DNA of 64,000 nucleotides from Diogma glabrata (lineage: Eukaryota; Arthropoda; Insecta; Diptera; Cylindrotomidae), in assembly GCA_963693315.1 (NCBI GenBank), contig OY856187.1:113189746-113253745 (forward strand), given 5' to 3'. Positions 25,751 to 38,145 of this stretch are shown here, piece by piece. The notes under the pieces were generated by a model that saw nothing but the letters and a program-made list of their open reading frames with translations, ran no database searches and had not been told where the DNA came from. The stretch's first letter is position 1. Each line of letters begins with the position of its first letter. The position numbers and the translations under genes are program-made.

Positions 25751-26363
25751 AGCTAGAAACAAAGCACGGGCGAAATCGTCCGACGACGACGTTAGTAACA
25801 TTAGAATACACAGGATACATACATTTCAAACACAACTACAGCGATAAACGAAAGAGTTTTTTTCGTCGGAGAAAATTTAGATTCTATTTCTAATTTATCG
25901 TCGGCGATGATTATTGCCAGATATCAATTCTATTTTTATTTGGCTGCAAGGGTAGTTTTTAATGTTATTGTGACAGTGACGCCAACAGAAAAATATGATT
26001 TTCTGATGTTTTTCGCGTTTCTGAGGTTGTAATCGTTTTAGTTTGAGTTGTCAACTGAATTTTCAGTTTATGTTCAAAGTTCAGTTTTAATCATTTACAT
26101 ATTTTCATAATTTGTATTTTGTATTTTATTTTTAAAATTAGTTATTAGTAGAAAAATTATTATTATTTATTTATTAGTAAAAATCAATTATTTTAAAAAT
26201 TGAAATTTGTGAAATTCATTTCGACAAAGACAAAGTATTTTAGTTTATGCAATTTTATTTTTGACAGCTTTTCACGCTCACGCCTTTTTTGTGGTTACAA
26301 CAGCGAAATTGTAGATGTTTTTTTTTTATCGTCCGACGTTATCGTCCGTGTTGTGTTTCTACC
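25751..26363. mobile_element. candidate MITE with degenerate terminal inverted repeats
   Basis: The left end TAGAAACAAAGCACGGGCGA (25755 region) pairs with the right end, whose reverse complement is TAGAAACACAACACGGACGA (about 26340-26360). The match runs about 35 bp at roughly 80 percent by eye, with CGTCCGACG motifs next to both ends. The 610-bp interior has no ORF. The flanking duplication is unclear. Confidence 0.45.
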
Positions 26364-28434
26364 TTAAAACTAAAATGGGGTTGTCGATAATACAGGTATT
26401 TGCATATTCGTTGGTCATATAACACACTGTCTTTCTTAATGATTAAAGCTCACAAAAAAAGTTATGTTAGACCTCGTTTCTTTAAACAAACAATAACGAA
26501 CCATAATTAATAATTATTCCATAATTAAGATTGAAGATGCTACCGTTGACAGAATATAGTTCGGCTACCAACGTGCTTAAGAAATCACCTTGGCTTTTGA
26601 TATCTCAGTAATTTTTCCAACGGACGTGATCATTTAAAATAATGTTTTTCGAAAATTTCGAAAGAAAATTGATTGGTAATAGCTCGAGGACATGTTTTGC
26701 TATTTTTGATTTCTTTATGTTTTACGCATTATACGTGAAATGTTTTTAAATTAAATGTTTTGAATAACAAGTGTTGTAAATTTTTAATTTATATGAAATG
26801 TTTTTATTTATTTTGGCCTGCTATAAATCCATCGAGGTGTCAAACACTATGAAAAGTATTTTGCAGGACAAAAGTTGCATACGTCAAGAAATATTATGTT
26901 AAGAGTTTTTTTAATTTATGATTCTATAAATTCATATTTCTTTAAAAGAAATTAAATAAAACCTACTCTTAATAATTTCCCTATTATTAGAATAATGAAA
27001 ATGTGATTGGTCAAATTAAAAGATGTTATTACATTTTAGAGAATTTCATTGGGTTAAATTCAAATAAAATAAAGCAAAAACTTTTCAAGATACTTTTTTT
27101 ACCAAAGTGAGAGGTTATTGAAGCTTTTCTGTTTTTTATCTGCAAAAGTTTAAATTTAATGTTATTATGAATTGTATAATTTTATTTATATTTTAATTAT
27201 TCATATTTTAATGTATTTTTTTATTATACTTTATAAAGAAAAGCAGTGTGACATAAATGAAACTGTGTGTAATAAAACAGAGTTTATTTTCGTTCCGTGC
27301 GAAAAAGTCAAATGCTAATTGGTTATGATAAGTTTTATGATCAAATTTAATATTTATCGTAGAAATTTTTTAATAAAATAAATTTAGAAAATAAGATAAC
27401 AATAAGATTGAGATTTTCCTATAAAATCATAAAAAATTTATTTATTATAAAATCATAGAAATAAAATCGAAATATATCATGAATATTCATAAGTACACAT
27501 TTTTAAACTCATATCAATTTTTTTTAAAATAATTTAATTTGAAAAACAACTTAATATTTCTTGTTGGAATTTTATTGCTTAATTTAATTACATTTTTTTA
27601 CATGTGTTTTTTTCTCAATCCTAATAAAATCATCAAATATATCACTGACTAGAAGTATGTATTTTATGTCCAGTAGTTGTCATTTAAATATCTTTGAATT
27701 ATTACGTAGGAAAGAATTTTAATTATTTGTAAATGAGCATGGATATAGTTCCATGCTAATTTTCTATTTAATATGAAGAAAAAGAAAACGTTTTGAATTT
27801 ATTTAAATTTATTTTGTCAATCATGAGCTCAAAACTATTAAAAATATTTTATGGAAATAATTTTCCACTATGATGAGTTTTTAATTTTATTGCTTATTCC
27901 AAAAAAGCTGATCTTGATTAAATTTACCATAAAATGATACAGTTTTGTGACTTTATTTTTTTTATAAAAACCATTAAAATGTCGATGGTATTTCAAATAT
28001 TATAAAATTGATTTAAATAGATTACCAAAGTTATTGTCATCAAGAACTTGTTTCTTTTAAGTTAGTGGGAAAAAATATTTTTAACAGAACTAATTTATTT
28101 TTGTTCGTTCAGTTAGACGCCATCTAGAGTAATGTTCTTTATGATACCACCTACGATTATTTTACTGTTCTAATAACAAATTGTTTTTTAACCAAAGACT
28201 GGTCTGGCCAGATAAGCAAAAAATAAAACACCCTTAATATCTGGAGGAGTAGATTACATATACAGATCATTGTCCTTTGCAGTCCCCAAATGGAGTTTAA
28301 TAAACGATCCTTTTATAATTTAATAATAGTAGTCTTACATAAAACAACAAAGTAAAGCTTTATCTGTTTAGCTTAAACACCAACGATGTAATTCCGAAAT
28401 GTATTTGATTTTGGTATATTGCACCCTTAATTAT
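26364..28434. other. non-coding A+T-rich region
   Basis: No genes, RNA genes or strong repeats seen. Sequence approaching 28434 degrades into early variants of the octamer satellite. Confidence 0.55.
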
Positions 28435-30912
28435 CCGAATATCAGAATATGACAATATCAAAATAACAGAATAATAGAATATCAGAATATCAGAATATCA
28501 AAATATCAGAATATCAGAGTAACAGAATACCAGGATATCAGAATATCAAAATATCAGAATATCAGAATATCAGAATATCAGAATATCAGAATATCAGAAT
28601 ATCAAAATATCAGAATATCAGAATATCAGAATATCAGAATATCAGAATATCAGAACATCAGAATATCAGAATATCAGAATATCAGAATATCAGAATATCA
28701 GAATATCAGAATATCAGAATATCAGAATATCAGAATATCAGAATATTAGAATATCAGAATATTAAAATATCAGAAGATCAGAATATCAGAATATCAGAAT
28801 ATCAGAATATCAGAATATCAGAATATCAGAAATTCAGAATATCAGAATATCAGAATATCAGAATATCAGAATATCAGAATATCAGAATATCAGAATATCA
28901 GAATATCAGAATATCAGTATATCAGAATATCAGAATATCAGAATATCAGAATATCAGAATATCAGAATATCAGAATATCAGAATATCAGAATATCAGAAT
29001 ATCAGAATATCAGAATATCAGAATATCAGAATATCAGAATATCAGAATATCGGAATATCAGAATATCAGAATATCAGAATATCAGAATATCAGAATATAA
29101 GAATATCAAAATATCAGAATATCAGAATATCAGAATATCAGAATATCACAATATCAGAATATCAGAATATCAGAATATCAGAATATCAGAATATCAGAAT
29201 ATCAGAATATAAGAATATCAAAATATCAGAATATCAGAATATCAGAATATAAGAATATCAGAATATCAGAATATCAGAATATCAGAATATCAGAATATCA
29301 GAATATCAGAACATCAGAATATCAGAATATCAGAATATCAGAATATCAGAATATCAGAATATCAGAATATCAGAATATCAGAGTATGAGAATATCAAAAT
29401 ATCAGAATATCAGAATAGTAGAAGATCATAATATCAGAATATCAGAATATCAGAATTTAAGAATATCAGAATATCAGCATATCAGATTATCAGAATATCA
29501 GAATATCAGAATATCAAAATATCAGAATATCAGAATATCAGAATACCAGAATATCAGAATATCAGAATATCAGAATATCAGAATATCAGAATATCAGAAT
29601 ATCAGAATATCAGAATATCCGAATGTCAGAATAACAGAATATCAGAATATCAAAATATCAGAATATCAGAATATCAGAATATCAGAATATCAGAATATCA
29701 GAATATCAGAATATCAGAATATCAGAATATCAGAATATCAGAAGATCAGAATATCAGAATATCAGAATATCAGAATATCAGAATATCAGAATATCAGAAT
29801 ATCAGAATATCAGAATATCAGAATATCAGAATATCAGAATATCAGAATATCAGAATATCAGAATATCAGAATATCAGAATATCAGAATATCAGAATATCA
29901 GAATATCAGAATATCAGAATATCAGAATATCAGAATATCAGAATATCAGAATATCAGAATATCAGAATATCAGAATATCAGAATATCAGAATATCAGAAT
30001 ATCAGAATATCAGAATATCAGAACATCAGAATATCAGAATATCAGAATATCAGAATATTTGAATATCAGAATATCAGAATATCAGAATATCAGAATTTCA
30101 GAGTATCAGAATATCGGAATATCAGAATATCAGAATATCAGAATATCAGAATATCAGAATATCAGAATATCAGAATATCAGAATACCAGAACATCAGAAT
30201 ATCCGAATATCAGAATATTAGAATATCAGAATATCAGAATATCAGAATATCAGAATTTCAGAATATCAGAATTTTAGAATATCAGAATATCAGAATATCA
30301 GAATATCAGAATATCAGAATATCAGAATACCAAAATATCAGAATATCAGAATATCAGAAGATCAGAATATCAAAATATCAGAATATCAGAGTAACAGAAT
30401 ACCAGAATATCAGAATATCAAAATATCAGAATATCAGAATATCAGAATATCAGAATATCTGAATATCAGAATATCAGAATATCAGAATATCAGAATATCA
30501 GAATATCAGAATATCAGAATATCAGAATATCAGAATATCAGAATATGAGAATATCAGAATATCAGAATATCAGAATATCAGAATATCAGAATATCAGAAT
30601 ATCAAACTATCAGAATATCAGAATATCAGAATATCAGAGTATCAGAATATCAGAATATCAGAATATCAGAATATCAGAATATCGGAATATCAGAATATCA
30701 GAATATCAGAATATCAGAATATCAGAACATCAGAATAACAGAATATCAGAATATCAGAATATCAGAATATCAGAATATCAGAATATCAGAATATCAGAAT
30801 ATCAGAATATCAGAATATCAGAATATCAGAATATCAGAATATCAGAATATCAGAAAATCAGAATACCAGAAATATCAGAATATTAAAATATCAGAGTATC
30901 AGAATATCAGAA
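28435..30912. repeat. 8-bp satellite, ATCAGAAT unit, about 300 copies
   Basis: About 2.48 kb of head-to-tail octamer ATCAGAAT with scattered point variants (ATCAAAAT, ATCAGAAC, AACAGAAT, ATAAGAAT) and a few 1-2 bp slips. Because 8 is not a multiple of 3, the array reads open in several frames as an eight-residue repeat (ISEYQNIR). These frames are by-products and not genes. The edges are the most degenerate and the centre (about 29760-30020) is nearly perfect, as expected for slippage or unequal exchange. The complementary strand places GATA every 8 bp. Confidence 0.97.
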
Positions 30913-31160
30913 CACTTTCAAAATACTTACTACGTGGCAGTAATTCGGACCTCTGAAGTAGCGCTCTGGCACAAACAGTGCCCGAAGTTTGAATCTCATC
31001 AACTCGATTCAAAAGATCGTTCGTCAATATTAGCTTTGACTGACCAAACTAGGAGACTGATAAGTGCTGTTTGCGAGCCATATTTTGTAGTCTAAGTAAT
31101 GTACCTGTAAAGCAGTCAATATGGCTTTATATTCACTGTCAGTTCTGACATTCAGTCGTA
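30913..31160. other. short unique spacer
   Basis: Unique sequence between the octamer satellite and repeat copy A. No coding signal. Confidence 0.4.
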
Positions 31161-32265
31161 TAAAAGCAGCAAGCTTCGACTCGTATAAAAGCACCAAGCA
31201 AAAAAAAAATAGGTAGATTTTGGGATCAGACAGTTTTGTGTACAAGTAGAATCTGATGTATAAATAATAAAAACTCATTACAAACAGATATAGAAAAATA
31301 TAGAATATAGAATATAGAAAAAAAAGAACTACATCTATGCAGTTTGGAACGTTTTTTCGAACGAAAAAAATAAAATATCAAATTTACCATCAGAAAATAT
31401 GTGTGACAATGTTTGACACTATATGAAAAACACACCGCAAGCCTACGTCATACGTCATGCAATTACTGTGAAATATCATAATAGTTTATTTCTAAGAAAA
31501 AAAAATTAATTTCTTCTATTAAATTTTTTTTTCATTGATTGTTATTTACGTAGCATACTACAACATGTGCAACAAAATTGTTTGTTTAATTGCTTTTTTG
31601 TTGAATTCGATAACTCTAAAACCTCTAACTGCAGATTTTTATATTTTAAAAAACGAATAAATATGATTCCAAACAGATTCTAAACTTATGAACTTTTTAA
31701 AAATATTAGCATCCAACCGGCCGTTATAACGGTTTTAAAAAACCAATTTCTTTTTAGTAGGAAGCTTCTAGTTTCTAAACCATGTGTCGGATTTTGCTGA
31801 TTTGAGAACTTGTGCAAGATATTAAAAAAATAAACATTTCCAGAAAATTCTTTTGATCTGACTCAACAAATGCGACCATGAGAGTGCGAGTTGTTTCAAA
31901 AGCATTTTGATTTTGGCAAGCTTTTTTTGTTGAAGCCGCTCACTCAGAAACCTCTAGTTGCAGAGGTTCATATATAAAAGAAACTGATAAAAAAGATTCC
32001 AAAGTTTTTAAATTTCTTAATTTTTTAAAACTGTTTGTATCCAAACAGCCGTTTTGACGGTTTTAAAATATCAACTTTTTTTAGTAAAAAGCCTCTAATT
32101 TTTTAATAGGTCGGATTTTGCTGATTCACGAGTTTGTTCGAACTACTAATAGAACACACATGAACAGATATAAACATTTTTTTTATCTAGCTCAACAAAT
32201 ACGACCGTGAGAGTGCCGGTCGTTATAGTTATATCTAATATCGTTTATACATGTAGGGCCTTTCA
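31160..32265 (+). repeat. dispersed repeat family, copy A
   Basis: Shares landmarks with copy C (51990-53200) and copy B (40738-41622). A TATAAAA followed by AGGTAGATTTTGGGATCAGACAG and TTTGTGTACAAGTAGAAT matches copy C. GCGACCATGAGAGTGC matches copy B. The second half contains an internally repeated segment, with two versions of the GTTTTAAAA...TCGGATTTTGCTGA...GAGAGTG block at about 31730-31890 and 32040-32220. Non-coding and diverged. The presence of a TATA-like start suggests an old LTR, but that is inference. Confidence 0.6.
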
Positions 32266-35200
32266 CGCCAACTAAGTGTGAAATAAAAAGCAAGTAGTTT
32301 TTGAGCAAACAACAACCAAATTTTTTCAGATTTTTTGACTCACACCATCGCCGTCAATGGCGCTAACAAAATTCGATTTTTTGCCTCGACCACAAACTCA
32401 TGAATTTTACAGAAGAATGGGTGCGAGTCGGTTTAATTTTATTAGAATTTTGGCCGTAAGTTACGATAAAAATATTTCTTAAATGTTTTGGGCTAGTTTC
32501 ATCCTTACTATAAAGGCTAAAACTTTAAAATTTGGTAGTTATTGTTATTAATGATTTATGTCTACTGTAAAAACTTAAATATTTATCGTATAACATGGTG
32601 TTCTTGGTGTCAACAGAACATCGTGTAGTAAAAAATTAAGAATGAGAACGAAGGGGCGAGGTAGTTGCTAGATAGATTATAATCTGAGTCTGGCAACTTC
32701 CTTTATTACTGAAAGTGACTTCGGCGGCTCGTATATTTGCCAGTTGTCGAACAAAATATTAAACTAATACTAAACTACTGCTTTTTTCATGACTTTTTCA
32801 AAGTTCTGTACATTTTTAGTCTTTTCTTCGGTATTTTAATGTTTAATTTTTATAGTCAGTTTCCACATATTTCTCGTTTTATTATTAAAATAATTTACGT
32901 AGTCCCAACAAAGCCTTATAACAGCAATAAAACATGAGGCATAAATCGATTTTTATAATTTTTATATATTTTCTAGAATTTTAGTAATCCTAAAATATTC
33001 TAAATTTATTAATATGAAGATCATTAAAAATATATTTAACGTTTAATCACACAATATTTTCCATTGCATCACTTAAATAATTTATCTTAATACTAACAAC
33101 CGGTTCATATCCATATTTACATGCAAATATCTTCCCACTCAAAAGATTATCTCACTGTTAATATAACAATTAAATGATTTACATTGACACATTTATTAAT
33201 TTGTTCGAAATTTATAGCTAACTAATATTTATAATTATTAACGTTTCTAATTTATGATATTGAATAAATATTCCTTATATTATAATTGCAACAAAAAAAA
33301 ATGTTATTATATATAAATAAAAAAATATGGAAAATAAAAATTAATAATTTAGTTTTATTGAACAAGAAATTCAAAATCATAAATTAAACGAAAATTTAAA
33401 TTTATTTTGTGTTTGACGTTTAGCAGATTCATTTGCAATTTACATATTTTTACAAGAACAAATTTATTTAAATATATAAATTTTGTGTAGAAACCGCCAA
33501 TCGTTTTGCAATTTATTATTATTGTCATATAGAATAAGAAAACGAAAATGAATATTTAAATATAAAATTTAAGATTATCCAACGGACAATCGATCGATTA
33601 TGGAGATAAACTAGCAAAATAATAATATAAATAAGTGGAGGAGTCGAATAGTGATAGTGATTTTTATCTCACTTTTTCCTAACACCATATTTTTCCATTA
33701 GTGATCATAGTTTAAATCGTGTAATAATAAAATCAATATTTGCTAAGCATGTTCAAGCAAGGGTGAATGTTTTTTCCTGTATTACAACAACAAGAAAATA
33801 AAAAAAATCTTTTTGACCGTTCGTTTGATGATCACAGCAGGATTACTTCAAAAGTCAAAAAATTAAGTTCATTTTTATTTTGATTATAATTTTATTACTA
33901 GTACGTCTGGATAAAATCGCTGTTTGTTTGAAGAAAAAAAAACAACATACATATGGTTAAGTTTCATAAAGAATCAAAAGCGAACAACGAAGAAATAAGA
34001 AAAAAAACTAACAAGACGTTGTGGTGTGAAAATTATTGGTTGTTTCTTGTCTTGAATATTTAAATATTTAATATGGGTATTTGTTATTTGAATTTCTATT
34101 GTAAACAAATAATGCAAAAATAAATTAAATCGATAAAAACAAAACTTAGTTCGGAAACAAACATTTACTTTTTTTTCACAACTTAAATTATCAATAAATA
34201 ATATAATATGTACATATTTAAAAATGCTATTATTATGTTCGAAAGAAGTTGCATTGGTTTAATTCATTTATAATATTTAAATATTTTTTTTTTCGAAAGC
34301 GTCATAATTTGATTGTAAATGGAATAATTTAGTTTTGCGCAAGATTTTTGGATTAATTGTTCAATTTTTTTCTCATAACAAGAAGAATAAATGTAAAAAA
34401 TTTCAATTTCATGATACAAAATTCATTTTGATGTAGAACCTAATTTTCTCACGGCGTAAGTCAAATAAAGGTTTTATAGCTACGGCTTAAACGAATTTTC
34501 CATTTTTAGGCAATATTTGAAAATTTATCATCTGATAGTTTTCACATATATATCATGTTACATGTCATATCATAACATATGATTTGAATGAATGAATACT
34601 TTTTCCAACGGTAAAATTTCAGCATAAAACTTCTGACTGTTGGCACAGTGATTTCCAGACACAATGACTTTAAATTTGGTTGTTGTATCTTCAATTCAGT
34701 TGTTGTATCCTCAATTTAATTTTAAAGATAAGATAACCAAATTTGAGGTTATTGTTACAGGAAATATTCAGTTGGCACAAAAGCGGTTGTGATGATGGAT
34801 CTTTTTCTTTCACGCACATTGTAATTTGTTCTGAGGTGTTTATGTGCGATTCTTTCATTATGTCAAAATTATAGCTGATGAGCTCGATTGTTTTTTCTTG
34901 TCTGTTTGCACTAATCAACTGACGGAGTAAAACGGATAGAAGGATAATTTTCGGTGGATTTCATTCAAATACTGCTGGTCAAGATATTTGTAAAAAAACG
35001 AGATCGATCGATATATTTCGATCATTCACAATTCGTATTCGTAGATGTAGTTTTATTCAAAGTTAACTTCCTTTTGGAACGTCCTTTGTCCGGATTGATG
35101 TTACCATAGGTTTATTTTTATAGCATGCTCAGTTGTTGAAGACTAATGGTGGGTAATTTGACTTATCGGTGGGTTCTGGAAGCAGATGGTCATCCTTGTG

Positions 35201-35424
35201 TTCCTAGAATTGGTTATTCTTGTGGTATAGCGATAAGAATTGTCGCACTTTATAAGCTGACATATCTCTTCTCAGCACTTCATTGTAACTGCGCAATACT
35301 GACTGCCACTACCAATGAACTTAATATTTTTTACATATTGCAGTAAATGTTCCACGAGAAGATTTTATAGTGCTATTCTTTTGTTTTTTAGACTTCCGCT
35401 TGCCGACCCAGCATAATAGACTGA
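32266..35424. other. non-coding region
   Basis: A/T-rich sequence with no supported gene. The open frames at 34691-34918 and 35146-35346 show no recognised motif. Confidence 0.5.
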
Positions 35425-36489
35425 GAGCCAGTGACCGGCAGACTTACGGTATTTTAGCAAACTCCATATTGATGCTAGGTATAGTTTTTCACCTGCCGTA
35501 GTTGAAATGGGTATTCACTATCCCCGCCGATGGTTCCTTTGGGCGTGTCCGCAAGTCAAAAAACGTAAAAATTGACTTCAAAAACGTGATTTCAGCATGT
35601 CTGCCGTTTTAACATCTTAAAGTATACAATCTTTTTTAGTAAAAAATCCAATGGCAGACACCTACTCCGGTTCCGAGTATTTTTTTTTAAATTTCAAAGT
35701 TTTAAAATTTCATGAAAATTTACTTTATAGACCAGTAACTTTATACATCACAGTATGCGTCAAATCCGGTAGTTCTGATTTTTTGCAGACTTGTTTATGA
35801 TGTTGATCTAATGAATAATCCAAGTTTGTGACCTCGAGCGCCGAACGCAACTTTGTCAAAAATCGAAAAAACCGCGAAAAAATCGTTATTTTTTCAAATT
35901 TTGGCGATTATAACCCTAAAGGACTAGTTTTTCTTTATACTTTCTTAGGACGGTTTTAAAGTAGACTAAATTTGCTACAATATGATACTAGAACTGTCTC
36001 TGTAGACCCAATAATTTCCGAGATTAAGCCTTAAAAATCGAAAAAATCGTTATTTTTTCAAATTTTGGCGATTATGGACCTAAAAGAGTAGTCTTTGAAA
36101 AAAAAGTAGACTAAATTTGCTACAATATGATACTAGAATTGTCTCTGTAGACCCAATAGCTTCCGAGATGGAGCCATTCAAAGTTTATCATTTTTTTAAC
36201 TTCGCAATATTTTGCAATATTTACTTCGGTCTGAAAGACCTAAGTATTACATTCATGAACTCAAAGTGAAATTCTTACCCCCACTTTTTTTGGCATTTCT
36301 CGACGTTTTAGGACCTACTGATTCTAAAAAAGCAAAAAAAAAATGTGTGTCTGTCTGTCGGCCGTCCGGCCGTCCGGCTGTCACAACCGACGAAATCTAG
36401 AAAACCGCTGGACGGATTTCAAAATTTTTTTTTCCTAAAATAGGTTTACTCCATCGGAAGACCCGAAAGGACGATGTGTTCGATAACTG

Positions 36490-36860
36490 TACCGGAAGTG
36501 TGTCAAAAAATTCGTCAAGTGTGTCAAAACAAGGAAATTTCATATTTTTTGCTTAAAAAACGTTCATTTTAAGTGATTACGAGTAGGAACATTAAATTTG
36601 GAGAAATCTTGATGGTCGGGATTGGTATGTGAGACCAAAATCTAGATTATTGCATTATAAGTCTGTCAAAAAAATGTTGTCAAGTGTGTCAAAAGAAAGA
36701 ATTTTATTTATTTTTTTACCCAATTTTTCGGAAAAAAAATAAAATTAATTACTTGTTTCAAATGAAATTTTATTATTGCTATTGAGAATCATGGCATTAT
36801 AAGTTTGTCAAAAAAAAGTTGCCAAGTGTGTCAAAAGTTGTCAAGTGTGTCAAAAAAAAT
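36490..36860 (+). repeat. dispersed AAGTGTGTCAAAA motifs inside foldback element
   Basis: AAGTGTGTCAAAA occurs five times (about 36496, 36518, 36673, 36823 and 36843) within 370 bp of the central region. In several places it is followed by poly-A/T and a GTTGTCAAG or ATTCGTCAAG linker. It looks like a degenerate subrepeat. Function unknown. Confidence 0.7.
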
Positions 36861-36914
36861 GTAGCTGTTTTTATGACGTAATTGTAATTGAAAATGAAAT
36901 TGGACATGGAAATT

Positions 36915-37130
36915 TTTGAATTTGTTATAGTTTTTGAAATTTTTTTGGAATTTTGAAAAAAGTTTGTATTTTTGATTTTGTAATAATTTTTGCAATATTT
37001 TTAGAATTTTGGAAAAAGTTTTAATTTTTGATTTTGTAAGAATTTTTGGAATATTTTTAGAATTTTGAAAAAAGTTGATTTTATTTAATTTTTACAATAT
37101 TTTTGGAATTTTGAAAGAAATATGAATTTG
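36915..37130 (+). repeat. tandem repeat of about 60 bp in foldback core
   Basis: Three to four imperfect copies of a unit built from TTTTTGATTTTGTAATAATT and TTAGAATTTTGGAAAAAGTT. It lies in the middle of the foldback element, between its two arms. Confidence 0.65.
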
Positions 37131-38145
37131 TGATTAATATTTTCTCGAAACGCTAAATGGAGAGGTTTTTGAGTAGTTTGCTGAGTGTATCATCTTTTAA
37201 CTAAATTATGTTAATTTATGATCTGTTATAATTTTCCGGCAACGTATTGATGTTTCGTGTTAGTTTTGTAATACATATCTAAACAGAGATAAGAAAATAT
37301 TTGTACTTTAACAAAGAGTTTTGTTTGATATTCATCGCTGCCCAAAACTAAAAACCATGTCCTCATAAAAGTTTTTTGCCGAAAACTATATACAAATCCT
37401 TAACCCAGACCGAAGTCTAATATCTCAGAGCTGTGAGATTTCAGCCCCTCCATATTTTAGACATTACTTTAGTCATTCGAAAATTCATTCAGAACGACAG
37501 AATTGCAAAAAATTGCGAATTTCGAAAAAAATTATAAACTTTGAACTGCTTAATCTCGGAAACTATTGGGTCTACAGAGACAGTTCTAGTATCATATTGT
37601 AGCAAATTTAGTCTAGTTTAAAACCGTTATAAGAAAAAATAAAGAAAAAACTAGTCCTTTAGGGTTATAATCGCCAAAATTTGAAAAAACAACGATTTTT
37701 TCGATTTTTGACAAAGTTGCGTTCGGCGCTCGAGGTCACAAACTTGGATTATTCATTAGACCAACATCATAAACAAGTCTGCAAAAAATCAGAACTACCG
37801 GATTTGACGCATACTGTGATGTATAAAGTTACTGGTCTATAAAGTAAATTTTCATGAAATTTTAAAACTTTGAAATTTAAAAAAAAATACTCGGAACCGG
37901 AGTAGGTGTCTGCCATTGGATTTTTTACTAAAAAAAGATTGTATACTTTAAGATATTAAAACGGCAGACTTGCTGAAATCACGTTTTTGAAGTCAATTTT
38001 TACGTTTTTTGACTTGCGGACACGCCCAAAGGAACCATCGGCGGGGATAGTGAATACCCATTTCAACTACGGCAGGTGAAAAACTATACCTAGCATCAAT
38101 ATGGAGTTTGCTAAAATACCGTAAGTCTGCCGGTCACTGGCTCTT

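Larger units (their letters stand above)
35425..38145. mobile_element. foldback transposable element with long inverted arms
   Basis: Left arm (about 35425-36220) and right arm (about 37500-38145) are inverted copies of each other over 650-800 bp. Both begin, reading inward, with AGAGCCAGTGACCGGCAGAC, followed by the shared ACACGCCCAAAGGAACCATC block. The left arm is longer because a roughly 145-bp unit (ATTTTGGCGATTAT through CTCTGTAGACCCAATA) is tandemly duplicated. The 1.28-kb middle holds a CCGTCCGGCCGTCCGGCTGT tract, several AAGTGTGTCAAAA motifs and a tandem of about 60-bp A/T units. No transposase is visible, so it is presumably non-autonomous. Ends lie near AGAGCC/GGCTCT. The target-site duplication is uncertain (a shared TAGA nearby). 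Confidence 0.85.

Noticed and set aside
29385..30886. Long open frames with an eight-residue repeat
   Set aside because: They come from an 8-bp tandem repeat read in any frame. There is no start context, codon bias or flanking gene structure.
28435..30912. CRISPR-like array
   Set aside because: Direct repeats without spacers in a eukaryotic satellite.
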